Below are positions 40,798 to 48,486 of a stretch of 48,629 nucleotides of DNA, piece by piece. Both the position numbers and the translations under genes were made by a program. The DNA lies in NCBI GenBank assembly GCA_045126975.1, contig JBGVPL010000026.1, positions 1 to 48,629 on the forward strand, given 5' to 3'. The notes below the pieces were generated by a model. The model was not told the DNA's origin, did not search any database, and saw nothing but the letters and a program-made list of their open reading frames with translations. The DNA comes from Aphodosoma sp045126975. Lineage in GTDB: Bacteria > Bacteroidota > Bacteroidia > Bacteroidales > Paludibacteraceae. The stretch's first letter is position 1. The number at the start of each line of letters is the position of its first letter.

Positions 40798-41210
40798 ATG
40801 AGGTAAGGATTGATAAGTGGTTGTGGGCGATGCGGCTTTTTAAGACGCGTTCGATTGCGGCTGAGGCGTGTAAGAAGGGGCATATCATGATTGATGGTGT
40901 CGCGATGAAGCCTTCGCGGATGATTCGTGTGGGTGATGTGGTGCAGGTGCGCCGTCAGCCTGTGATTTTTTCGTTTAAGGTGTTGGCTCTGTCGCAAAAT
41001 CGTCTTGGCGCGAAACTTGTACCTGAATATATGCAACAGGTAACTACGCCTGACCAATTGGAGTTGTGGGAGATGCTTAAACTTGATAAAGCTAATAATC
41101 GCGCTAAGGGGTTGGGGCGTCCGACTAAGAAGGACCGCCGTGATTTGGATGAGTTTTTTGATGATACTCCTTTTTTTGTGGATGAAGAAGACTTTGAAGA
41201 TAGTTATTAA
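40794..41210 (+). CDS. S4-domain RNA-binding protein (HSP15/HslR-like)
   Basis: A 138-residue protein with an N-terminal S4 domain (VRIDKWLWAMRLFKTRSIAAEAC, about 4-26, then GHIMIDGVAMKPSRMIRVGD). A basic stretch follows (RAKGLGRPTKKDRRDLDEF), then an acidic tail (DEEDFEDSY). This matches the HSP15 family, which binds stalled 50S subunits with attached peptidyl-tRNA, and the neighbour pth acts on the same substrate. The start is the ATG at 40794, formed by a heptamer unit. Confidence 0.92.
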   Translation: MNEVRIDKWLWAMRLFKTRSIAAEACKKGHIMIDGVAMKPSRMIRVGDVVQVRRQPVIFSFKVLALSQNRLGAKLVPEYMQQVTTPDQLELWEMLKLDKANNRAKGLGRPTKKDRRDLDEFFDDTPFFVDEEDFEDSY

Positions 41211-41309
41211 TGAGTAGTTATTAGTTATTAACGATTGGCATAACTAAAATTACGACTAAAAACGTTAATAACTAAACACGAATAACTAAAAACCTTCGGC
41301 GTTAGTTTT

Positions 41310-41396
41310 TTAGACAAAATGACATAAAGTCATATTTTTCTTTTTTTGACATAATGGTCTTGCTTTTGCTTTGCAAAATCTCGACACAAAAGACAG
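41310..41396. mobile_element. Shorter relative of the 150-bp inverted-end element
   Basis: Starts TTAGACAAAATGACATAA and runs to about AAAGACAG. It matches the complement of 24925-25074 over about 85 bp and lacks the distal end. It is flanked by a 13-bp direct repeat ACCTTCGGCGTTA (41292-41304 and 41397-41409). The rest of the 233-bp gap 41211-41443 is TTAATAACTAA-type repeats. Confidence 0.75.
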
Positions 41397-41405
41397 ACCT
41401 TCGGC

Positions 41406-41440
41406 GTTAATAACTAATAACTAATAATTAATCATTAGAT
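41406..41440. repeat. ACTAATA heptamer array before the DUF3467 gene
   Basis: GTTAATA, ACTAATA (twice), ATTAATC, ATTAGAT in 7-nt phase, ending just before the ATG at 41444. Confidence 0.78.
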
Positions 41441-41443
41441 AAA

Positions 41444-41761
41444 ATGGAAAATAAAGACAAGAATCAATTGAAGATTGAACTTACTCCTGAGATTGCAGAG
41501 GGTATTTATTCTAATTTGGCTATTATTTCTCACTCATCAAGTGAGTTTGTTGTTGATTTTGTACGTATCATGCCTGGTACTCCAAAGGCTAATGTGAAAT
41601 CGCGTATTATTCTTACTCCTGAGCATGCTAAACGTTTGTTGTTTGCTTTGCAAGATAATGTGGCTAAGTTTGAAAGCCAAAATGGTAAGATTAAATTAGA
41701 TGGTGGCGCAAACAATGGTGGTACTTATATTCCTCCTATGTTTGGTGGCGGAGAAGCGTAA
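41444..41761 (+). CDS. DUF3467 protein
   Basis: A 105-residue protein with the DUF3467 pattern: LTPEIAEGIYSNLAIISHSSSEFVVDFVRIMPG (shown from 13) and SRIILTPEHAKRLLFALQDNVAKFE. It ends in a Gly-rich tail. Function is unknown. In Bacteroidetes it is a widespread housekeeping-type gene, often near rpoC; here it lies between the S4 gene and tilS. No promoter was recognised in the repeat-filled gap upstream. Confidence 0.9.
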   Translation: MENKDKNQLKIELTPEIAEGIYSNLAIISHSSSEFVVDFVRIMPGTPKANVKSRIILTPEHAKRLLFALQDNVAKFESQNGKIKLDGGANNGGTYIPPMFGGGEA

Positions 41762-41763
41762 AT

Positions 41764-41791
41764 TAGTGAGTAGTTAGTAGTGAGTAGTGAA
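41764..41791. repeat. TAGTGAG heptamer array before tilS
   Basis: TAGTGAG, TAGTTAG, TAGTGAG, TAGTGAA; a TTAATAACTAATC-type stretch follows to 41832. Confidence 0.82.
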
Positions 41792-41835
41792 AAAACTATT
41801 TGTTAATAACTAATCATTATTAATTAATCATTGAT

Positions 41836-43161
41836 ATGAAGTTAATTCGTAGGAAGATACAGTCGTGTGGGTCGCTGGCGGGTGTTAAACGCTTGTTGGT
41901 GGCTGTGAGTGGGGGTCCTGACTCGGTGGTATTGCTTGACGCATTGCATCGAGAGGGATTTTCTGTCGTTGTGGCACACTGTAATTTCCACCTTCGTGGA
42001 GAGGCTTCGGATGGGGATGCTGAATTTGTGAAACAACTTTCAGATAAATATCAAGTTCCTTATTATCAGGTAGATTTTGATACTGAGAGGGAAGCTCGTG
42101 AGCGTGGTGTTTCGATAGAGATGGCTGCGAGGGATTTGCGCTATGAGTGGTTTGAACGTGTGGCAGATGAGACTGATTGTGAGCTGATTGCAGTGGCTCA
42201 TAATGCCGATGATGCGGTGGAGACGTTCTTCTTGAATCTTACACGAGGCTCTGGGTTGCAGGGCTTGTCGGGTATGGCAGAATTGCGAGGACGTGTGGTG
42301 CGCCCTTTGCTACAGGTGTCGCGCAAGCAGATAATGGAGTATATTGCTGAGAATGAGTTGGATTATCGGATAGATGCGACTAATTTGGAGACGGTTTATA
42401 CTCGCAATAAGATACGCCACAATGTTATACCGCAGTTGGCTGAGATAAATCCTTCATTCCTTGATACGATGGCGAATAATATGAGATTTATTGCTTCGGC
42501 ACAAGGGATTGTAGAGGCTTATGCGGCGGAGGCTTATAAGCGAGTTGTTACGGAGGATGGGGAGCGTATTAGGTTTGATTTGAAAGAGTTGCGGGAGTGT
42601 GAGGGTGTTGATACTTTGTTGTTTATGTGGCTGAATAGGTATGGCTTTGGGTCGGATGTGGTGATGCAGTTGTATCGCAGTTTGGATGATATTGCGGGTA
42701 AGCAGTTTTATTCACAGACGCATAGACTTGTAATTGGAAAGGAGAGTTTGGAGTTAGGAGTTAGAAGTGAGAAGTTAGGAGTTAGGAATGAGGAATGGGA
42801 AATTGAAAATGGAGAATTGAGAGTTGAGAATGGAGAATTGAAAATAAAAATAAGTGAAGTTGATATAGAGGGGTTTGAGGTGGTGAAGTCGGGAAATGTG
42901 GCTTGTTTGGATGCAGATAAATTGCAGTATCCTTTGGTATTGAGGCGTTGGAAAAATGGAGATTGGTTTATACCATTTGGTATGAAGGGGCGGAAGAAGT
43001 TGAGTGATTTTTTTGCAGATAAGAAAATGAATTTGATTGATAAAGAGCAAGTTTGGTTGCTTATATCGGGTGATGATATTGTGTGGGTGATGGGGCATCG
43101 CATAGATGCTCGTTATGCTGTTACTGATAAAACAAAACGAGTAAAAATATTTACATTATGA
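41836..43161 (+). CDS. tilS: tRNA(Ile)-lysidine synthase with in-frame heptamer tract
   Basis: A 441-residue enzyme: PP-loop SGGPDS (25-30), HCNFHLRG, HNADDAVETFFLNLTRGSG, then a C-terminal domain with the family motif RRWKNGDWFIPFGMKGRKKLSDFF (shown from 375). Known role: lysidine formation at C34 of tRNA-Ile(CAU), essential for AUA decoding. Residues about 306-338 are encoded by 14 consecutive heptamers (42751-42848) and read ELGVRSEKLGVRNEE and similar, a 7-residue periodic, charged, probably helical linker between the domains. Its last bases (ATGA) contain the start of the subtilisin gene. Confidence 0.95.
   Translation: MKLIRRKIQSCGSLAGVKRLLVAVSGGPDSVVLLDALHREGFSVVVAHCNFHLRGEASDGDAEFVKQLSDKYQVPYYQVDFDTEREARERGVSIEMAARDLRYEWFERVADETDCELIAVAHNADDAVETFFLNLTRGSGLQGLSGMAELRGRVVRPLLQVSRKQIMEYIAENELDYRIDATNLETVYTRNKIRHNVIPQLAEINPSFLDTMANNMRFIASAQGIVEAYAAEAYKRVVTEDGERIRFDLKELRECEGVDTLLFMWLNRYGFGSDVVMQLYRSLDDIAGKQFYSQTHRLVIGKESLELGVRSEKLGVRNEEWEIENGELRVENGELKIKISEVDIEGFEVVKSGNVACLDADKLQYPLVLRRWKNGDWFIPFGMKGRKKLSDFFADKKMNLIDKEQVWLLISGDDIVWVMGHRIDARYAVTDKTKRVKIFTL
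42751..42848 (+). repeat. Fourteen-unit heptamer array inside tilS
   Basis: GAGTTAG-type units (42751-42799) change to AAATTGA/GAATTGA units (42800-42848), all in strict 7-nt phase within the open frame. Confidence 0.94.
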
Positions 43162-45341
43162 GAAAGAATTTATTGTTTTTGGCATTGATATGCTGTGCTT
43201 TGAGTGTGTGTGCTCAAAATAAATTGTCGAACTATACACGTTCGTATCTTTTAGACACAAAACATGAGACACGAGACACGAGACGTGAGGCTCGTGATGT
43301 AGAAATGGTTTCTGCGTTTGTGCATTTCAATGACGTTATTGATGTTGCGTTGCTCGAAATGTATGGTGCAATTGTTGAGAGTAAGTTTGAAACATTGAAT
43401 TTGGTGACTGCCACAATTCCTGCTCAATCGTTGGAGGCATTGGCAGAGGAAGAGGCTATTCGTTATATAGAGATGGGCACTCCGTTGTATCCTCAGTTGG
43501 ATGTAGCTCATATTGAAACTGGTATGAATCTTGTACATGCTGGCACGGATCAAACTACTCGTCCTTTTCTTGGTAAAGATGTGATAGTTGGTATTGTGGA
43601 TTATGGATTTCAATATACTCATCCAGCGTTCTTTAATTCTGATGGAACAACTTCGCGTATTGAGCGAGTTTGGGAGCAAGAGACTTCGATGGGAACTAAA
43701 CCGGAAGGTTATACGTATGGGAAAGAATATACTTATTATGGCGATATTGAAAAACAAAAGTATGATTCACAGGTAGATAATATAGGTCATGGTATGCATG
43801 TGGCAGGTATTGCCGTAGGTTCTAATAATCAATATACTTGTGGTTTTTCGGGCGTTGCTCCTGAGTCGCGTGTTGTTTTGGTTTCGTATAGAATGAATCA
43901 AGTGTCAACGTCGTTGGCTAATGCGGTGGAATATATATTCAAATATGCTGATGAGGTAGGTCGTCCAGCTGTGATAAATATGAGTTTAGGGCAACAAACA
44001 GGTCCTCACGATGGAACATCAACTTTAGATAAAGTGTTGGATGAATTGCAAGGCCCTGGTAGAATTATCTGTGGCGCAGTGGGTAATGATGCGAAGCGTA
44101 AGATTCACATGATGAAAGAGTTTACTGAAACTGACACACTTGTGCGCTCGTTTGCTCATTTCTACTATAAGTCACCACGTCAGGTAACTATCGATATGTG
44201 GGGAGAATTTAATAAGAATTTTGAGGTAAAAGCGATGGTGTATGATGCTGATAAAGATACTATGCTTTATCAGTCGGACTATTTTTCGACTGCAACGGCT
44301 GTTGGTAAATCTTTCTATGGATTGATGAAAGATTCGTTAGGAAAGAATGTAGTGAATGTGAAGTTTACTATTACTACAGAGATAAATCCTTTGAATCAAA
44401 AACCGCATATTATGTTGATACCGAATGTATTGGCATTGCCTAATGATACAAGTGTGTATGTGGGTTTTGAATTGAAGGCAAAAGATGGGGGCGTGGTGCA
44501 TGCTTGGGCCGATGGTTCGATGGGTGGTTTGACTAATAAAGAACTTGAAGGATGGGCTGATGGTGATAATCAATACACGGTGAATGAGATTGGTGGTACT
44601 GCTAAACGAGTTATTTCGGTGGGTGCTTACACGACTCGGGAGCACGAAAAATTCAAACAAACACTTGGAGAACGTTGTACTTTCTCGAACATTGGACCAA
44701 CTGCAGATGGACGTCTTAAGCCTCAGATTTTGGCTCCTGGTTCGGCTATTATTTCCTCTATATCTAATAGTCAACAAGTGATGAGTAGTACATCTGCATT
44801 TATTGAGGCTCAGTCGGTTCAATTTAATGGTGATAAACATTATTATGGTTATATGGATGGTACGTCGATGGCAACTCCTTATGTTACGGGTGTGATTGCT
44901 ACTTTGCTTGAACATAAGTGGGAATTGACTCCAGAAGAGGTGATGGATATTTTGGCTAAAACTGCTCGTAGTGATGAATTTACGGGTTCTGATTTGCCTA
45001 ATAACGAAATGGGTTATGGCAAAATTGATGCTTATAGGGCGATGTTGAAGGTATTGGAATTATATACAGGAGTGGAGGATGTTGAACGTGCAGGGGCTAT
45101 GATGCTTTATCCTAATCCAACGAGTGGGGCATTTAACGTAGGTTTTGTGCGTGATAGTCGTAATGTTTGCGTGTCGGTTTATAGCGCAAATGGTCAGTTA
45201 GTTATGTCTGAAATGGTGGGTGATGTCTGCGCAGGTCGTGATTGCGAATTTACGCTTGACGGAGTGGTTAATGGCGCTTATATCGTGAAAGTTGCAGGTG
45301 AAGGTATGAGCGAAACCTTCCGTCTTTTGGTAGTTAAGTAA
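43158..45341 (+). CDS. Secreted subtilisin-family (S8) peptidase with T9SS sorting domain
   Basis: A 727-residue protein: signal peptide (1-20), N-terminal prodomain-like region (about 50-130), S8 catalytic domain with Asp148 (GIVDYG), His211 (GHGMHVAG) and Ser570 (DGTSMATP), with a large insert between His and Ser. A type A T9SS C-terminal domain follows (about 650-727, LYPNPTSGAFNVGF, VYSANGQLV). All three catalytic residues are present. It is expected on the cell surface or secreted. Residues about 32-46 (TKHETRDTRREARD) are encoded by GAGACAC heptamers. The start overlaps the tilS stop, and the stop overlaps the next start (TAATG), an unusual coupling for a secreted protease. Confidence 0.93.
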   Translation: MRKNLLFLALICCALSVCAQNKLSNYTRSYLLDTKHETRDTRREARDVEMVSAFVHFNDVIDVALLEMYGAIVESKFETLNLVTATIPAQSLEALAEEEAIRYIEMGTPLYPQLDVAHIETGMNLVHAGTDQTTRPFLGKDVIVGIVDYGFQYTHPAFFNSDGTTSRIERVWEQETSMGTKPEGYTYGKEYTYYGDIEKQKYDSQVDNIGHGMHVAGIAVGSNNQYTCGFSGVAPESRVVLVSYRMNQVSTSLANAVEYIFKYADEVGRPAVINMSLGQQTGPHDGTSTLDKVLDELQGPGRIICGAVGNDAKRKIHMMKEFTETDTLVRSFAHFYYKSPRQVTIDMWGEFNKNFEVKAMVYDADKDTMLYQSDYFSTATAVGKSFYGLMKDSLGKNVVNVKFTITTEINPLNQKPHIMLIPNVLALPNDTSVYVGFELKAKDGGVVHAWADGSMGGLTNKELEGWADGDNQYTVNEIGGTAKRVISVGAYTTREHEKFKQTLGERCTFSNIGPTADGRLKPQILAPGSAIISSISNSQQVMSSTSAFIEAQSVQFNGDKHYYGYMDGTSMATPYVTGVIATLLEHKWELTPEEVMDILAKTARSDEFTGSDLPNNEMGYGKIDAYRAMLKVLELYTGVEDVERAGAMMLYPNPTSGAFNVGFVRDSRNVCVSVYSANGQLVMSEMVGDVCAGRDCEFTLDGVVNGAYIVKVAGEGMSETFRLLVVK
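43252..43293 (+). repeat. GAGACAC heptamers inside the subtilisin gene
   Basis: TAGACAC, AAAACAT, GAGACAC (twice), GAGACGT, GAGGCTC: six 7-nt units (42 nt, 14 codons) just behind the signal peptide. Confidence 0.87.
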
Positions 45342-46066
45342 TGGTTACATTTGAGCATCCTGAGTTGGGGTTGGTGCAGTTGCGGACGCGGATGTCGGCT
45401 CGTAGGCAGATTATCAAAGTTACGCAACGTTTGGTGATAATCACTGTGCCACCAGGCTTTGAAGATTCTGTATTCCCGCTGTCGGAGGAGACTGTCGAGA
45501 AGATATTGCAGTTGAGAGAGAGGGTGGTCTGTCGTAGCGGTGAAGGACGATTTAAAATTGATGAGGAGATTGAAACACTGACTTTTAAGGTTGTGATAGG
45601 GTGGCAAGAGAATCCGAAAATACGGGTGTTTGGGGCGAAATTAGAGGATGGAGTGCTACGGATAAATATGCCTGTTGGGGCTGATATTGAGTCTGATGTG
45701 ACGCAGAAGGCATTGAAACGGATTGTGTTGAAATTCTTGCGCAGTGAGGCAGAGAGGGTATTGCCAGAGCGGTTAGAGTATTGGTCGAAGCAGTGTGGAT
45801 TGGACTATCGGTCGGTGAAAGTGGATACTGCCAAATCGCGCTGGGGGTGTTGTTCTTCTCAGAAGGATATAAAATTGAGTTATTATCTCATGTTGTTGCC
45901 CGAACGGTTGGTGGATTATGTGTTGGTGCATGAGTTGTGTCATACGCGAGAGATGAATCATGGTCCGAGATTTAAAGTGTTGTTGCATAGCTATTTTAAT
46001 GATTATGCGGCTATCGAACTTGCTAAACCGAAATGGGATAGGCAGGTGGCGTGGATGAAAGAGTAG
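45341..46066 (+). CDS. YgjP/SprT-like (DUF45) zinc metallopeptidase-fold protein
   Basis: A 241-residue protein with the DUF45/YgjP pattern: SRWGCCSSQKDIKLSYYLMLLPE (shown from 166), VLVHELCHTREMNHGPRF with HELCH (197-201) and His207 as zinc ligands. The start ATG shares its A with the upstream stop (TAATG), so it is probably translated by re-initiation. Known family: poorly characterised zinc-dependent hydrolases; E. coli YgjP is reported as a UTP phosphatase or protease-like, from memory. The function here is unknown. Confidence 0.9.
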   Translation: MVTFEHPELGLVQLRTRMSARRQIIKVTQRLVIITVPPGFEDSVFPLSEETVEKILQLRERVVCRSGEGRFKIDEEIETLTFKVVIGWQENPKIRVFGAKLEDGVLRINMPVGADIESDVTQKALKRIVLKFLRSEAERVLPERLEYWSKQCGLDYRSVKVDTAKSRWGCCSSQKDIKLSYYLMLLPERLVDYVLVHELCHTREMNHGPRFKVLLHSYFNDYAAIELAKPKWDRQVAWMKE

Positions 46067-46091
46067 GGAATAGGGAACAAGGAGTAGGGGG
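46064..46091. repeat. TAGGGAA heptamer array including a stop codon
   Basis: TAGGGAA (twice), CAAGGAG, TAGGGGG. The TAG of the first unit is the stop codon of the DUF45 gene. Confidence 0.82.
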
Positions 46092-46122
46092 TTGTGTATT
46101 TGGGATTTTTTTTGTAAATTTG
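46092..46122 (+). promoter_or_regulatory. Promoter of glyS
   Basis: TTG (46092-46094) and TAAATTTG (46115-46122) with 20 bp between. The leader of about 145 nt has no clear hairpin and ends in a TTTCAAC array. Confidence 0.72.
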
Positions 46123-46235
46123 TAATCTTGTTTGGTACACAATCTACAGATTTAATTTATTATTGTAATTTGTGTGCTAATTATCAGATAATTAATAAAA
46201 TAAGTATAAAATAAGTTGATAGTGAATTTATTAAA

Positions 46236-46263
46236 TTTCAATTTTCAACTTTCAATTTTCAAC
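46236..46263. repeat. TTTCAAC/TTTCAAT heptamer leader of glyS
   Basis: Four 7-nt units ending 7 nt before the ATG at 46271. Confidence 0.88.
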
Positions 46264-46270
46264 TAGATTT

Positions 46271-47818
46271 ATGGCTTCACAAGAAGATGTTTTTAAGAAA
46301 TTAGTTGCTCACTGTAAGGAGTATGGTTTTGTTTTTCCATCGTCGGAAATTTATGATGGATTGGGTGCCGTGTATGATTACGGACAAAATGGTGTTGAAC
46401 TTAAAAATAATATCAAGAAATATTGGTGGGATAGCATGGTGCTCCTTCACGAAAATGTGGTAGGTATCGATGCTGCTATTTTCATGCACCCTACTACATG
46501 GAAGGCTTCGGGCCACGTGGATGCATTCAATGACCCATTGATCGACAATAAAGATTCTAAAAAACGCTATCGTGCTGACGTGTTGATTGAGGACCATTTG
46601 GCTAAGTTTGACGAGAAAATCAATAAAGAGTGTGAGAAAGCGGCTAAACGTTTTGGTGAGTCGTTTGACCGCGAGATGTTCTGCCAAACTAATCCTCGCG
46701 TGTTGGAGAATGTGGCTAAGCGTGATGCTATCCACTCTCGTTTCGTAGCTGCTTTGGAGGCTAATGATTTGGCTGAGTTGAAACAAATTATTGTTGACTG
46801 CGAGATTGTTTGCCCTATTTCGGGTACTAAGAATTGGACTGATGTGCGTCAATTTAATCTTATGTTCTCGACTGAGATGGGTTCTACTGCTGATGGTGCT
46901 ATGAAGATTTATCTTCGTCCTGAAACTGCACAGGGTATTTTTGTGAATTACCTCAACGTGCAAAAGACTGGTCGTATGAAGGTGCCTTTCGGTATTTGTC
47001 AAATTGGTAAGGCGTTTCGTAATGAAATCGTGGCTCGTCAGTTCATCTTCCGTATGCGCGAGTTCGAACAAATGGAGATGCAATTCTTTGTTCGTCCAGG
47101 TGAGGAGTTGAAATGGTTTGAACATTGGAAACAATTCCGTCTCCGTTGGCATAAGGCTCTTGGTTTGGGTGATGAGAAATATCGCTTCCACGACCATGAC
47201 AAATTGGCTCACTATGCTAATGCTGCTACTGACATTGAATTCCAAATGCCTTTCGGTTTCAAAGAGGTAGAGGGTATCCACTCTCGTACTGATTTTGACT
47301 TGTCAAGCCACGAGAAATATTCTGGCAAAAACATTAAATATTTTGACCCAGAAATCAATGAAAGCTATACTCCATACGTTATTGAAACATCTATCGGTGT
47401 TGACCGTATGTTCTTGTCAATCATGTCGTCGGCTTACACAGAAGAACAACTTGAAGGTGGTGATAGCCGCGTAGTGTTGAAATTACCTGCAGTATTGGCT
47501 CCTATGAAAGTGTGCGTGATGCCATTGGTGAAGAAAGATGGTCTTCCTGAGAAAGCACGCGAAATCATGAACGATTTGAAGTTTGACTATAAATGCGCTT
47601 ATGACGAAAAAGACTCAATCGGTAAACGCTATCGCCGTCAAGATGCAGTGGGTACGCCTTTCTGCGTGACAGTTGACCACCAAACTTTGGAAGATAATTG
47701 TGTGACAATCCGTCATCGCGACACAATGGAACAACAACGTGTAGCAATCAGCGAATTACATAATATTATTGGCGCTGAGGTGAATATGAAGAATTTGTTC
47801 AAGAAAATTGTAGAATAA
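46271..47818 (+). CDS. glyS: Glycyl-tRNA synthetase, dimeric class II type
   Basis: A 515-residue single-chain GlyRS: N-terminal YGFVFPSSEIYDGLGAVYDYG (shown from 18), class II motifs with LRPETAQGIFVNY (about 216-228), FRNEIVARQFIFRMREFEQMEMQFF and the late motif IETSIGVDRMFLSI, then an anticodon-binding domain (about 410-515). This is the Thermus/eukaryote-like alpha2 type, not the alpha2beta2 glyQ/glyS type. Codon bias is strong. It is transcribed alone, ending at the palindrome terminator at 47856. Confidence 0.96.
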   Translation: MASQEDVFKKLVAHCKEYGFVFPSSEIYDGLGAVYDYGQNGVELKNNIKKYWWDSMVLLHENVVGIDAAIFMHPTTWKASGHVDAFNDPLIDNKDSKKRYRADVLIEDHLAKFDEKINKECEKAAKRFGESFDREMFCQTNPRVLENVAKRDAIHSRFVAALEANDLAELKQIIVDCEIVCPISGTKNWTDVRQFNLMFSTEMGSTADGAMKIYLRPETAQGIFVNYLNVQKTGRMKVPFGICQIGKAFRNEIVARQFIFRMREFEQMEMQFFVRPGEELKWFEHWKQFRLRWHKALGLGDEKYRFHDHDKLAHYANAATDIEFQMPFGFKEVEGIHSRTDFDLSSHEKYSGKNIKYFDPEINESYTPYVIETSIGVDRMFLSIMSSAYTEEQLEGGDSRVVLKLPAVLAPMKVCVMPLVKKDGLPEKAREIMNDLKFDYKCAYDEKDSIGKRYRRQDAVGTPFCVTVDHQTLEDNCVTIRHRDTMEQQRVAISELHNIIGAEVNMKNLFKKIVE

Positions 47819-47855
47819 AGTAGGAACGCTCGGTTCGAGTATTCGTAAACATAGT

Positions 47856-47885
47856 AGAGACGCAATATTTTGCGTCTCTTTTTTT
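47856..47885 (+). terminator. GAGACGCAAT palindrome, copy 5, serving as glyS terminator
   Basis: AGAGACGCAA (47856-47865) with its complement at 47870-47879 and a TATT loop, directly followed by a run of T. It belongs to the dispersed palindrome family but has the form of an intrinsic terminator. Confidence 0.85.
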
Positions 47886-47918
47886 ATAAGATGATAATAC
47901 TATAAATATTTTTAACAT

Positions 47919-47962
47919 AAAATAGGCTATGCCAAAATTTTAATTTTGGCATAGCCTATTTT
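47919..47962. terminator. Bidirectional terminator between glyS and the DUF3127 gene
   Basis: A perfect 21-bp stem (47919-47939 with 47942-47962) and a 2-nt loop, with A/T-rich flanks on both sides. It lies 30 nt from the DUF3127 stop. Confidence 0.9.
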
Positions 47963-47992
47963 ACAAAATTATATTGCTATTTTGTTTGTTTT

Positions 47993-48415
47993 TTAGAAAG
48001 GGAGGTCATCGCCTGGGTCGCTTGGGAGGGCGTTGTCGAATGGTGATGCTTGAGATTGTGCTGGTGCTTGAGGCATTGGTTGGCTGAATGGGTCAGCTGC
48101 GAAAGGTGGTTCTTGCATCATTGGTTCGTTGCTCATTGGAGTAGCAGCTACGCGAGTTACACGATAAGCATTGATAGATGTAAACCAACGGCCTTGCCAT
48201 TCGCGTGCATCGATATCGAATTCAACGATGATATCTTCGCCCATTTGGATGTGGGCTTCGTTGATGCGGTCGGCACCGAAGAGGTTAAAACATATTTTTT
48301 TAGGGTATTGCCCTGGTGTTTCGATTACGTATTCTTGCGACATCCATTCGCGACCAGCTTTGCTAACACCACTGCGGGCTTCGAGTATAGCAATTACTTT
48401 TCCTTGAGCTTCCAT
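47993..48415 (-). CDS. DUF3127 OB-fold-like protein with SSB-type acidic tail
   Basis: A 140-residue protein. Residues 1-90 match DUF3127 (GKVIAILEARSGVSKAGREW, then VEFDIDAREWQGRWFTSINAYRV) and look like an OB-fold beta barrel. Residues 95-130 are a Pro/Gln/Met-rich flexible linker. The last residues, DPGDDLPF, copy the acidic tip of single-stranded DNA-binding protein, which binds repair and replication partners. A role in single-stranded DNA metabolism is inferred. It is a single gene; its leader (48416-48487) contains TCTAGTTA-like short repeats and no clear promoter. Confidence 0.85.
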   Translation of the reverse strand: MEAQGKVIAILEARSGVSKAGREWMSQEYVIETPGQYPKKICFNLFGADRINEAHIQMGEDIIVEFDIDAREWQGRWFTSINAYRVTRVAATPMSNEPMMQEPPFAADPFSQPMPQAPAQSQASPFDNALPSDPGDDLPF

Positions 48416-48486
48416 GATTATTTTTGTTTTTGTTGTTTTCTAGTTATTTCTAGTTATTCTAGATAATCTAGTTTTTTTAGTTTTAT

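Noticed and set aside
1787..46263. CRISPR array among the many short repeats
   Set aside because: Units are 7 or 9 nt with no spacers of uniform length, and no cas gene is present.
46301..47281. 326-codon minus-strand open frame across glyS
   Set aside because: Shadow of the strongly biased glyS coding strand; no promoter, start context or family.
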